23,000 nt of DNA from Takakia lepidozioides (taxonomy: Eukaryota > Streptophyta > Takakiopsida > Takakiales > Takakiaceae), in contig JAKLZA010000262.1 of the NCBI GenBank assembly GCA_030704615.1, positions 1-23,000 on the forward strand, given 5' to 3'. The notes below the pieces were generated by a model that saw only the letters and a list, made by a program, of their open reading frames with translations, had not been told where the DNA came from and searched no databases. Positions 1 through 7,935 of this stretch are shown in pieces (position 1 is the stretch's first letter; each line of letters begins with the position of its first letter). The position numbers and the translations under genes are program-made.

Positions 1-316
1 TCCTCGGTTCCTCCTGAGTTCCCACATTTACTTCTCTCACCTGCTCATCAGCTGTGATTGTCCAACCAGTCACCACTTCATCCTGTAAGCTCACAGTGGC
101 TGGTTCTTCTAGGATTTCTATTTCTCCTTCTCTTTCTTCATAGAAATGTGATGGGTAAATGCTGGTTTCTTCTTCAGTTGGTGTTGCTGTCACTACACCA
201 CAGCAGATACCTCTCAAACAACTTAGGCTTTCCAGCCGCATCTCTGCAACCTGCTCCCACTCTGGGTGTGCAGCAAATAGGGTAGCTTCCTGCTCCTCAT
301 CCAGTCCTCCCTCCAG
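1..316 (-). CDS. Ty3/gypsy pol continuation, cut by window edge
   Basis: An uninterrupted minus-strand reading frame runs from just after an in-frame TGA (317-319) to the left edge. It is acidic, with a stretch near its start reading EEQEATLFAAHPEWEQVAEM. It overlaps the end of the protease frame (223-1293) by 94 bases in the -1 frame and probably carries pol on towards reverse transcriptase and integrase, which would lie beyond the window. No catalytic motif is visible in the 105 codons present, so the assignment rests on position and on the frame staying open. It could instead be the same ORF as the protease after a single-base indel. Confidence 0.55.
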   Translation of the reverse strand, partial: MEGGLDEEQEATLFAAHPEWEQVAEMRLESLSCLRGICCGVVTATPTEEETSIYPSHFYEEREGEIEILEEPATVSLQDEVVTGWTITADEQVREVNVGTQEEPR

Positions 317-1293
317 TCATACTCTCTGACTCCTCGAGGTCTTCTTGTAGCAGGTAATCTACTAGATTTCTTTGTGGTAATTTGTATCTCGTGCATCCCA
401 TTATGCACAGTTAGTAACTGAGAATTCCAGTCATGGAATACCCTGGCCTGTTTCAGCCACGGACGTCCCAATAATAAGGAGTAAGCCTCCATGACTTCAT
501 CCATTTTTAATACAGTTACTGTGATCATAAAGATCATTTTCTGTATCTGTATCTTAACTCCTCTTATTAATCCCAATGGCTGTACACTTCTTTGATCTGC
601 CATTGTTACTGTAAATGGGGCTGGTTTCATGTTACTTAGACCAAGCTTCTTCCTTAATTGGTCTGTCATGATATTTACTCCAGAACCACCATCTATCAGT
701 ACATCAGTTAGTTCTGTGCTTCCAATTCTCAATTGGATTACTGGCATAGAATCATCAAAGTCCATGACTGGTTCTCGCCCTTCCGGCTTCACATTATAAC
801 TGGTCACCTTGCTGTTCAGGTCTGTGTTTCCTGTCTCTTGGGCAATTCGATTGATTGCCTGATACAGCCTGTGCCTACAATAAGGTGCCACAGCTAATAG
901 CTGTCCAATGGTAATTTCTGCTTTGGTCTGACATATTACTTCAGCCAAAGTCTCTTCATTACTTTGCATGTCTGCATCTTCTTTTTTCCTTTCTTCCTCA
1001 CTCCCCTCTTTTTCTCCATCCGAATCAGAGGAATCTGCCACAGGAATATCAGTACTCTTTTGCATTTCCCTTATAGTATCTGCCACTTCCTTGTGCAGTT
1101 CCTTCTCATCCTTCCAAGTCTCTTCATCTTCAGGCATATCATTGCCACTTCCAGTCTCATCTTCTTCCTCTTCTACTGGAGGTATTAGTTTGGCTTTACT
1201 TCTTGTTACTATCATTGTACTTACTTCTGGTACAACACATGGCCTAACCATGTGAGCTGCCACCACTGGGCCCTCATTCACAGGAGCTCTCAT
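223..1293 (-). CDS. Retropepsin-like aspartic protease (start of pol), Ty3/gypsy
   Basis: The 356-residue reading encodes the protease that cleaves retrotransposon Gag-Pol. The catalytic loop is at residues 197-208 (DVLIDGGSGVNI), with D201 as the active aspartate; the DGGS form is seen in plant retroelement retropepsins in place of DTG/DSG. A second family motif, LLGRPWL, is at about 274-280. Residues 30-120 are acidic and probably a linker. The ATG at 1293 may not be the true start: the same frame stays open upstream to 1404 and encodes a CX2CX4HX4C zinc knuckle overlapping the end of gag in another frame. The ORF ends at TAA 223-225 without reverse transcriptase; the next open pol frame is shifted by one base. 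It lies immediately downstream of gag on the same strand. Confidence 0.85.
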   Translation of the reverse strand: MRAPVNEGPVVAAHMVRPCVVPEVSTMIVTRSKAKLIPPVEEEEDETGSGNDMPEDEETWKDEKELHKEVADTIREMQKSTDIPVADSSDSDGEKEGSEEERKKEDADMQSNEETLAEVICQTKAEITIGQLLAVAPYCRHRLYQAINRIAQETGNTDLNSKVTSYNVKPEGREPVMDFDDSMPVIQLRIGSTELTDVLIDGGSGVNIMTDQLRKKLGLSNMKPAPFTVTMADQRSVQPLGLIRGVKIQIQKMIFMITVTVLKMDEVMEAYSLLLGRPWLKQARVFHDWNSQLLTVHNGMHEIQITTKKSSRLPATRRPRGVREYDWREDWMRSRKLPYLLHTQSGSRLQRCGWKA

Positions 1294-1307
1294 CTCATTC
1301 TGGTGTC

Positions 1308-3263
1308 TTATCCAGAATGAACAGGCTGCCTTGCGATGTCCTGGCTGATTACAATAGTAACATAGCTCTTCACCATTGGGTCCTCGCCCTTGGTCTGTCT
1401 TGGATTATTTCTATAATCTATATCCTGATTCCCGGGCTGGTAATTCCCCCTTGGATTACCCTGATAGTTGCCTCTGGAATTTCCTTGGTAATTCCCTCTT
1501 GAATTACCTCTCCCTTCCATGCCATTGTTATAACCACCAGACCTACCATAGTGGTCCTGATCATTGCTTCTTCTTGGCTGGGGCTGCACCTGATGCACCC
1601 TCACTTGCCTAGGTTCTCTTGCAGCTGTCCTTCTGTTGTAGTAACAATTCTCAGTAGAATGGTTATCCATTTTACAGATAGTACAGTGTTTCTCCTTCAT
1701 GTGGCATTCTGTAGTGGTATGGCCTTCATTCTGGCACTTTGCACACCATACACCCTTCCTCCAATGTGTTGCAGCCTCTGTGGCATACTTCTTCAAGATT
1801 TCTTCCAATCTTTTCTCATAGTTATCCCTCTTCAACTTTTCCTTTCTCTTACTCTTTCTTTTTAGTTCTTGCTCTTCTTCTTCATCTGACTCATCTTCAG
1901 AGTCCTCATCTTCCTTTTTCTCTCTCCTGAGCATTCCCAATTGCTCAATTCTGTTTGCAGTTTCAAATGCCTCCTCCACTGTATTATGGGGTAACATATC
2001 CACTTTCTTCTGCAACTCTGGTCTTAGTCCACTCACAAACCAAGTCTTCTGTAAACCGGGTGCTGGTACTGCAGCCAGCTTTTTCATCATCAATTCCATC
2101 TTCTCCATATACTCTTCAACAGTTTCATGCTTCTTCTGCTTCAGCTGTTGTAAACTTCCATACACTTCATCCTCAGTTTTACTTGTCCTGAACCTATTTC
2201 GAAATGCTGTATTCAAGCCATTCCAGGTTAGGAAATGATTATCAGGGAATCTTGCATACCATTCACTTGCTTTCTTGATAAGTGAACAAGGAAACAGTCT
2301 CATCTTGGCATCATCGCCATTCTCATTGTTCACTATACACATGTGCTCAAATTGGCTAATGTGTACATCGGGATCCCCTTTTCCTGAATATATTGGAAAG
2401 GGTGGTTTTGCCCGTGTTGGTTGTAACGCCATCTGTGGCCCTACCTTCTGCCCACTGACAGGTGCTGGCACCCTTGCTGGTGCTGGTCCTTCTGGACCTG
2501 TTGTTTTTGTGGTGGATCTTCCACCAAGTGGTGGCCCTTGAGCACTCCCTGCTTCTGGCCCCACGATATTCACAGTATTCCCAGCTTCAGTTGCACTACT
2601 TCCCACACTCCCTGTCCCCCCAGAGCCAGATCCAGGCAGCCCGCCTGATCCCCCTGAGCCGACACCTTCGTTGGCCTGTGATCCAAGTGCTCCACTTGAT
2701 CCAGGTCCAACGGGTTGGGATGTCCTGGTTGTAGTCTCAACCTCAGCTGTTGGGTCTACTTCTTCATATTCTTCCTCTTCCAATTTCTTCTCTCTGTTTT
2801 CATCCTCCAAGTTCTGCCCTTGGGTTTCTTCTTCACTCATGTAACTCAACTGTAATGGTGTTGGAGAGTCTGAACTCTCCGTTGGCTCTGCCACATCCTC
2901 ATCTCCTTCTTCATCTTCTGCTTCAGAAACTGGAGTTCCTGCTTTTGGTGTTCCATGCCAACTCTTATCAAAGATTTCTGTCAAGTCTTTTATCCAAGGA
3001 TGTACCTCAGATCTTTCACCTCGTGATTGATCTTCTTCCTGTACCAATTCCCTTAATCTTTCTTGCAAAGAAACAGAAGGAGTGGCATCCAACTCTAGTT
3101 CTTCCGGTATAGGTGATGCACTTTTTGATCTTGATGGTGTGAGAGGTCCAGATGATTCCCCTATGTCTATTCCTCTCTCCCAAAGATATGGATAATTAGC
3201 TTTCAGATAGCTTTCTCTTTTTGATGAATATCTTTGTCGTCTAGCTTCTCTTTCATCACTCAT
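1308..3263 (-). CDS. gag: Retrotransposon Gag polyprotein, Ty3/gypsy
   Basis: This 651-residue protein would form the element's virus-like particle. Residues 1-180 are charged, 180-280 are a Gly/Ser/Pro-rich linker, and 290-440 match the retrotransposon gag domain (key stretch FPIYSGKGDPDVHISQFEHM, then LTWNGLNTAFRNRF and the ETVEEYMEKM region). A highly charged Glu/Lys segment follows at 445-490. Two CX2CX4HX4C zinc knuckles lie at C507-C520 and C527-C540, and the tail has tandem GNSRGNYQ repeats (about 587-610). A third knuckle is encoded just beyond, in the overlapping protease frame. The ATG at 3263 follows in-frame TAA and TGA stops, which supports this start. Confidence 0.92.
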   Translation of the reverse strand: MSDEREARRQRYSSKRESYLKANYPYLWERGIDIGESSGPLTPSRSKSASPIPEELELDATPSVSLQERLRELVQEEDQSRGERSEVHPWIKDLTEIFDKSWHGTPKAGTPVSEAEDEEGDEDVAEPTESSDSPTPLQLSYMSEEETQGQNLEDENREKKLEEEEYEEVDPTAEVETTTRTSQPVGPGSSGALGSQANEGVGSGGSGGLPGSGSGGTGSVGSSATEAGNTVNIVGPEAGSAQGPPLGGRSTTKTTGPEGPAPARVPAPVSGQKVGPQMALQPTRAKPPFPIYSGKGDPDVHISQFEHMCIVNNENGDDAKMRLFPCSLIKKASEWYARFPDNHFLTWNGLNTAFRNRFRTSKTEDEVYGSLQQLKQKKHETVEEYMEKMELMMKKLAAVPAPGLQKTWFVSGLRPELQKKVDMLPHNTVEEAFETANRIEQLGMLRREKKEDEDSEDESDEEEEQELKRKSKRKEKLKRDNYEKRLEEILKKYATEAATHWRKGVWCAKCQNEGHTTTECHMKEKHCTICKMDNHSTENCYYNRRTAAREPRQVRVHQVQPQPRRSNDQDHYGRSGGYNNGMEGRGNSRGNYQGNSRGNYQGNPRGNYQPGNQDIDYRNNPRQTKGEDPMVKSYVTIVISQDIARQPVHSG

Positions 3264-3284
3264 GTCCCATGTCTTTCATTTCTT

Positions 3285-3980
3285 TTAATGTGGCAATAAC
3301 CAAAACTCTCTTCTGTAATATCTCTCGTATATGCCTGGATTTCTTTCAAGCTTCAATGCACCCTTGGCTATACTTGAAGTCTCCGTTACCATATAACCAT
3401 ATGGCAAACAAGTCTGAAAAGCTGTTCTTGGTGTGAGTTTGATCCACAAAATATCCTTTGGAATCCAATTCTTTACCAGTACAAGCTCTTCATGCATATG
3501 AGTATAAACATTCACCTTTCTTTCTTCCCAGCCTTCAAACTCTACTCGTTTAATGGATAGCAACGCTATCACATAAACTAATGTTGGTAACCAACGTGCT
3601 CTTCCTCTACAGGCTACCTGATAAATCTTTATCACTCCTTTCTCCAGACCCCATTCTGGATCAGCATCATGCACTCGTTTAAGAATATTTTCTTTACATC
3701 CGTCTGGCAATTCCAAGAACCTTTGAAAGAATTGTTTGGACAATCTTTCTTCCTTCGTTCCACAGGGAATTTGATTCACTTCAAATTCTTTAATGGTCCA
3801 ACCACCATGATCCCACCAGATGCCTGTCACATCTGGTTGTTCATGTCCCAGGTCCCCAGTATGGTCGCCAAATGTCGCGCGGCTTTTACTCACCCATCCC
3901 TTCGCTATCCGAGGCGGAAACTCCAAGATAGAAGAGTTGGAAATCTCTAAGTACTCAGCCCGCGCAGAACAATCAGTCAT
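3285..3980 (-). CDS. Leader ORF spanning LTR end, PBS and gag leader
   Basis: A 231-codon minus-strand ORF begins inside the predicted 5' LTR, crosses the primer-binding site without a stop and ends 21 bases before the gag ATG. It is in the same frame as gag, separated by in-frame TAA and TGA. The composition is protein-like, with Trp-rich stretches (GIWWDHGGW near residue 55) and a hydrophobic segment LPTLVYVIALLSI near 130. I do not recognise a family. It may be an extra retrotransposon ORF, a former N-terminal Gag extension, or a chance open frame in the leader. The portion before the PBS is unlikely to be translated if the R region starts further in. Confidence 0.35.
   Translation of the reverse strand: MTDCSARAEYLEISNSSILEFPPRIAKGWVSKSRATFGDHTGDLGHEQPDVTGIWWDHGGWTIKEFEVNQIPCGTKEERLSKQFFQRFLELPDGCKENILKRVHDADPEWGLEKGVIKIYQVACRGRARWLPTLVYVIALLSIKRVEFEGWEERKVNVYTHMHEELVLVKNWIPKDILWIKLTPRTAFQTCLPYGYMVTETSSIAKGALKLERNPGIYERYYRREFWLLPH
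3853..3870 (-). other. Primer-binding site of the LTR retrotransposon
   Basis: On the minus strand TGGCGACCATACTGGGGA lies two bases inside the predicted LTR end. It starts with TGG, as expected for pairing with a tRNA CCA tail, and resembles the tggcgac...tgggga binding sites of plant Ty3/gypsy elements. The tRNA species cannot be assigned from this alone. Confidence 0.7.
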
Positions 3981-4490
3981 GACCTACAGCTAGTGTATCA
4001 TGGGGGTGTTTCCTATTTGTTTCCTTTTCCGCATTCATCTTAGCTACCTTACCATTGATAATTAAGTATCAGTTTGCTTCATCAATTTATCGGTTTCCTT
4101 CACTCCTCCATTCAATCCACAGCTTCACTCAGATCTCTCTACACAGTGTGATTGTATCGTATAAGTATCAGATTATGATTTATCAGGTATCAGGCCGAAG
4201 CCATTATGTCTCTAATCTTCTACAATATCACTACAGCTTTGCATATAACAAGCATCTACTAATCCTCTTTTCTCCTTCATCGTGCTCTCCGATCTCCGCT
4301 CCCGCCTGACTCCGAAGTCCTCCCCGAATAATGATCTTCTTCATTCCCCGTTCTTCCCTTTATCCTCCTATCCGCGGTTCTAACCGTTTCCCTCTCTAAC
4401 CGTCGTATGTGAACTAACATGTTCCCTTCACAGGTGTTGTTCCCCACAGTCGTTCCCTGTCCTACTCTTCGTTCCCTATTATCGTGACAG
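3873..4490 (-). mobile_element. 5' LTR of the Ty3/gypsy element
   Basis: Read on the minus strand, the segment opens with TGTCACGATAATAGG at 4490 and closes with CGCGACA at 3873, giving TGTC/GACA terminal inverted repeats with TG...CA ends and a length of 618 bp. The PBS follows after a two-base spacer. The 3' LTR lies outside the window, so neither LTR identity nor the target-site duplication can be checked. The outer boundary rests on the TGTCAC start; a longer LTR including the adjacent minisatellite is less likely but not excluded. Confidence 0.65.
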
Positions 4491-4803
4491 CTGTGTCAAG
4501 CGGTGACTGGCTGTGTTTGGCTGTGTCGGGCTGTGACTGGCTGTGTGGCTGTGCCGGGCTGTGACTGGCTGTGTGGGCTGTGTCTGCTGTGACGACTGTG
4601 ACGGGCTGTGTGGGCTGTGTGGGCTGTGACGACTGTGACGGGCTGTGTGGGCTGTGACGGCTGTGTGGGCTGTGTGGGCTGTGACGACTGTGACGGGCTG
4701 TGACGGCTGTGTCGGCTGTGTGGGCTGTGTGGGCTGTGACGACTGTGACGGGCTGTGTGGGCTGTGTGCTGGCTGTGACGACTGTGACGGGCTGTGTGGG
4801 TTG
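4491..4803 (+). repeat. GCTGTG-based minisatellite
   Basis: About 310 bp are built from 9-10 bp units of the form GCTGTGNNGG, arranged in larger blocks such as gctgtgacgactgtgacgg. The array begins at the base after the LTR end. It stays open in one minus frame (PTQPVTVVTA-type repeats), but that is a by-product of the repeat. Confidence 0.9.
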
Positions 4804-4911
4804 GTGTAACCCCCTTCTACAGTGCTCTGCTGTCACCCCTAAGTTCCTGTTGTCTCAGTCTGTGCAAAAATTAAGGGTACCCTACAGATCCCGTATAAGT
4901 GTCTAAGTCCC

Positions 4912-5200
4912 CTACAGTCCTCTAACATCTGCTGGGTGCCTAACCAAGCCATCCTGACTTCGATTCTTAAAGTGCCATGACATTAATTCTAAGATGGATT
5001 TGGCTTTATACATTCGAAGCAGCCTTGGAATGATAGGGAAATGTCGAAGGACCTTACGAGGTACTGGTGTCTCCGTACCCACCACATAACGACGTGCCTG
5101 ACATTTTGGACAAACCTCCAAATTTTGAAGCTCCCTTCTGAACAACACGCAGCCTTTCGGACATGCATGTATACTCTCGTAATAAAGCCCGAGTTCCATT
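4912..5200 (-). pseudogene. CACTA TNP2 transposase, downstream fragment
   Basis: The 95-codon minus-strand segment matches the transposase_21 (TNP2) family of En/Spm CACTA transposons: ESIHACPKGCVLFRRE, then a CPKCQARRY zinc-type pair, KVLRHFPIIPRLLRMY, and WHFKNRSQDGLVRHPAD. In complete proteins the catalytic core continues for several hundred residues; here it stops at TAG 4912-4914 right after the HPAD motif, so the C-terminal part is lost. The apparent ATG at 5199 is not a true start. It is the codon created where a CACTA element inserted, and the upstream half of the gene resumes at 6051. Confidence 0.88.
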
Positions 5201-6047
5201 CCCTACAACAGATCGTGGTATTTATGACTGTATATATGACTATTCTGCAGTCATAAACGGTACATATGACTTCTATGACTGTAAGTCGTGCAAACCAAGT
5301 CAATATAATGAGTACAGGATGGTACGGTCCGGATGACTACAGTCATATGAACCAAGTGATATCTCTCACTGCAGTCATATATACCATACTGCAGCCGCCG
5401 CTGCCGCGCCACGTGACGAGGTGCAATTGATTTAAAAAATAAAATAAAATAAAAAACTAAAAAAATAAAAACATATGTCAAAAGCCGCGTCGCACCGCAT
5501 TGTGCCACGTGGCATAATGCATTTTATAATAATGAAAAAACCACGTGGCAGTCCATCTAGGGTACCACGTGCTATCCCTAGCTCGCCTACTAACCCTAGG
5601 GCCATCTTATCCATTTGATTGTACTTAGAGGAGTTTGAACCTGCAACCTCTTTACTATAAGAGTTATAGTTCACTACATGTTAACCAATACACCCATTAA
5701 TCATTCATATGATCATATGGTGTTTTAATTGTATTATACACACCAAATTACAAAAATCCCCAATAGTTATCATGACTATGTAACCTCATCCATGTACACT
5801 GTAGTCATGGAAATGACTATGAATGGTGAGCTAAATCTGGTCAATTGTTGTTGACCAGCCTTCCGCCCATTTCGGAGCCATGTAGTCATACAGACGACTA
5901 TTTAGATAATCGTTCATATGACTACAGTCGTATGAACGACTGCGGGAGGTCAATTTCATATAAAAACATGGTGCAGTCATGGTCAAAGTCATGAAAACCA
6001 TGACTACCACGGTTTGGCAGTCATAACTACCGCGATCTGTTGTAGTG
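5201..6047. mobile_element. Non-autonomous CACTA element inserted in TNP2
   Basis: The 847-bp segment begins CCCTACAACAGATCGTGG and ends, read inward on the other strand, CACTACAACAGATCGCGG. The two ends form roughly 28-bp inverted repeats with a few mismatches. ATT flanks it on both sides (5198-5200 and 6048-6050), the 3-bp duplication expected of CACTA transposons. Both subterminal regions carry many copies of TATGACTG and its complement in both orientations, as in the TNPA-binding regions of known CACTA elements. It encodes no transposase. Removing it with one ATT joins the flanking TNP2 fragments in frame. Confidence 0.88.
5621..5696 (-). repeat. tRNA-like / SINE-like pol III promoter segment
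   Basis: On the minus strand TGGTTAACATG fits the pol III A box (TRGYNNANNNG), and about 40 bases later GGTTCAAACTC fits 9 of 11 B-box positions. A partial anticodon-arm-like hairpin (CTCTT/AAGAG) lies between. Acceptor and T arms pair poorly, so a functional tRNA is unlikely. It could be a degenerate tRNA or the head of a SINE carried inside the CACTA element. Confidence 0.35.
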
Positions 6048-6050
6048 ATT

Positions 6051-6577
6051 ATGAGTTGTTTTGCCTCATCGTGGAACTTTGGCAGGCAATTGTCTGCTAG
6101 CAACAGTTGTCTTCCTAACAATGTAAGGAGTTCATCGACAAAGGTGTTTGACACACCATGGGTTTGACAAGCATTTAACAGCAATAAGGTAGCAGACAAT
6201 CGAGAGGAAGAACTCCCTACATATAAAGCCCTGGATGCCTCGTGATCAAAACGTAAGGCACTCGCTGCACCACGATCACCATCGCTCTTCAGTCCACCAT
6301 CAGTCTGCTCTGGCACTCCATCTGTGTCCCATTGGCCTTGTGTTCCATCTCCCGTTTCCTCATGTGCATCACCAATTTGCACCCCATTATCTATAGTTGC
6401 GAATGTCTCCCGGAGCATTCTAAGCATGTCAAGATTACAATCCAAGGTATCAGGACCACCTGCAGGGCTGGTTTCCGTCCTAAACCCCTCATGTTCGTCT
6501 CCAGAGTTTTCCTGCTTAGTACATATCAGACGCCACATGTCAATCCACCATAAGATGGGGAGTTTTTTCATTTGCAA
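6051..6577 (-). pseudogene. CACTA TNP2 transposase, upstream fragment
   Basis: This minus-strand frame gives the acidic N-terminal part of TNP2 followed by the conserved block ALYVGSSSSRLSATLLLLNA ... VDELLTLLGRQLLLADNCLPKF HDEAKQLI, which in the family directly precedes the ...YESIHACP segment found at 4912-5200. The exon may really begin at 6511, after an acceptor reading TACTAAGCAG, with ENSGDEHEGF as its first residues; the ATG at 6577 would then be intronic. The frame runs on into the inserted element to 5831, which adds spurious residues. The pairing with 4912-5200 is strong. Confidence 0.85.
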
Positions 6578-6739
6578 CAGTGGATGTGGAACGTGCCATT
6601 ATACAGCCACGTGGCAATAGGAAAACGGGCATGTACAAAACTCTACACCTTACAACAATATCGCTACCAGGAATTTGAACTGTTTCTTATAATTTCAAAG
6701 TATGCATCTGCAAAGGGAAGAGAGTCCAGAGATATGCAC

Positions 6740-6911
6740 CGGGAGTTCTCGTAAGTTAGGATCTCGCAAGTTCAAAAGCAGATGACGCTTAGCCCGGCCA
6801 ATGGTTTGACAGTTCCCACCATGATAGGCATTGCATGGACATAGAATTTTCCGAAGACCTAGTCTTCTTGCTCGCGCTTCCTCTAGTTTCCACAATCTGC
6901 CCGGGTGGATC
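6740..6911 (-). pseudogene. TNP2 transposase-associated domain exon
   Basis: The minus-strand frame encodes LWKLEEARARRLGLRKILCP followed by CNAYHGGNC and GRAKRHLLLNLRDPNLR. This CPC...C...HLL...RDP pattern matches the N-terminal transposase-associated zinc domain that precedes TNP2 in plant CACTA transposases. It is preceded by a good acceptor (ccttttcttcag) and followed by a possible donor (CCG|GTGCAT at 6739). It belongs to the same gene as 6051-6577 and 4912-5200. No convincing start codon is seen further upstream. Confidence 0.7.
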
Positions 6912-7483
6912 CTGAAGAAAAGGTGGAATGGCTACATATATGGAATGGAGACCACACTTCACGACCGTAAAATTTTTTCCACCGGGCCTATCAGTGGGCC
7001 AACACTTGATCCTTGGCTGAATAGAAGGACTTTTTGTGGCAGGTACATATACAATCACTATCTCTCAATGCAATTAATTCATTTTGTTGATGACACATTA
7101 ACATAGTTATTTAACTGACTGTATTTTCTAGCAGCTTCGCAAGGATAAACTGCATTGGTCCCGTGTAAAGGCAGGATCAGAGGAAATGACCCAAGAGAAA
7201 ATGGTGAACATTGCTTCATGTTCGGCTTGTGTCCGCCTTTGCAATCGACGGGCAGTAGGAGGGATCATCTTGGCGAGTGAGCGAGACGTGTCAGGAAATG
7301 GAGACCCAAATAGAGTGTCCAGAAGTTACACCAGGGCGCAAGCCTATAGCGAGGGAGGTAGAATGAGCAAAGCGTCAAGCGGAGAACAAGGCATTCTTCG
7401 CACGAATGAAGATCTACGACATTGCAAAGAGGTCCGAACTTCCATTTTTTTCATATCCCCTACCTAGCCCTAGCGGGGGCTGC
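6912..7483. other. No supported gene; upstream of TNP2
   Basis: About 570 bp without a recognisable coding region. A 93-codon plus frame at 7186-7467 has no family features. The segment may hold the 5' part of the CACTA gene or its terminal region, but no CACTA-type terminus was found here. Confidence 0.4.
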
Positions 7484-7555
7484 TATTTCATGAGCCATGA
7501 GCATGAGCCATGAGCCATGAGCCAGAGTCGTAAGTGTGGAAAAAAACATGAGCAG
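7484..7555 (+). repeat. Left terminal CATGAGC array
   Basis: CTATTTCATGAGCC is followed by four further close-packed copies of (C)ATGAGC to about 7523, with one more at 7547. The array is inverted relative to the one at 22005-22103 and shares its outermost 13 bases. Confidence 0.75.
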
Positions 7556-7935
7556 CACTATTTTCCGGAAATGAGTGTCCGCGGGAATAGGGTTTAGGGT
7601 GCCACGGTCATAGGGGGAGAAGGACCTCCCGATGAAGGAGGTTCGGCAATGTTATTTAGAATTATATATTGAAAGGCAATGTTTCGCGAATGGTAGGGTG
7701 GTATTGCTCTGTACAATGGGGGCCCATTTCAGCCTACCAGCCATTTGCAAAATTCACCCACACTCCCAATCCCAAACGAAATGAGCAATGACGCATTCTC
7801 GGAACAATGGACACAGAATAGAATAAAAAGAGGGCACAATGAGGTTTTTATTGATCCACATGAATTGCATTTGAAGCACGTCTACTGTGCTGATTGTGCC
7901 CTCAAATCTTGAGCCCTGTGCCTACTGAATACAAG

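Noticed and set aside
1370-1404. Programmed -1 slippery heptamer in the gag/pro overlap
   Set aside because: No X XXY YYZ match in the gag frame within the overlap; a shift by another mechanism or an indel is possible but no site can be named.
4462-4836. A 124-codon minus-strand frame rich in Thr, His and Val
   Set aside because: It is the translation of the GCTGTG minisatellite; no independent sign of coding.
4989-5508. Minus-strand frames at 4989-5303 and 5251-5508
   Set aside because: Shadows of the TNP2 fragment and of TATGACTG subterminal repeats.
5621-5696. A functional tRNA gene
   Set aside because: Acceptor and T arms do not pair adequately and no proper 7-base anticodon loop forms, so only a pol III-like relic is claimed.
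5201-6047. Ancestral intron of TNP2 instead of an insertion
   Set aside because: Terminal inverted repeats, CACTA-type ends, subterminal repeats and the ATT duplication point to a transposon, and the borders are not GT-AG.
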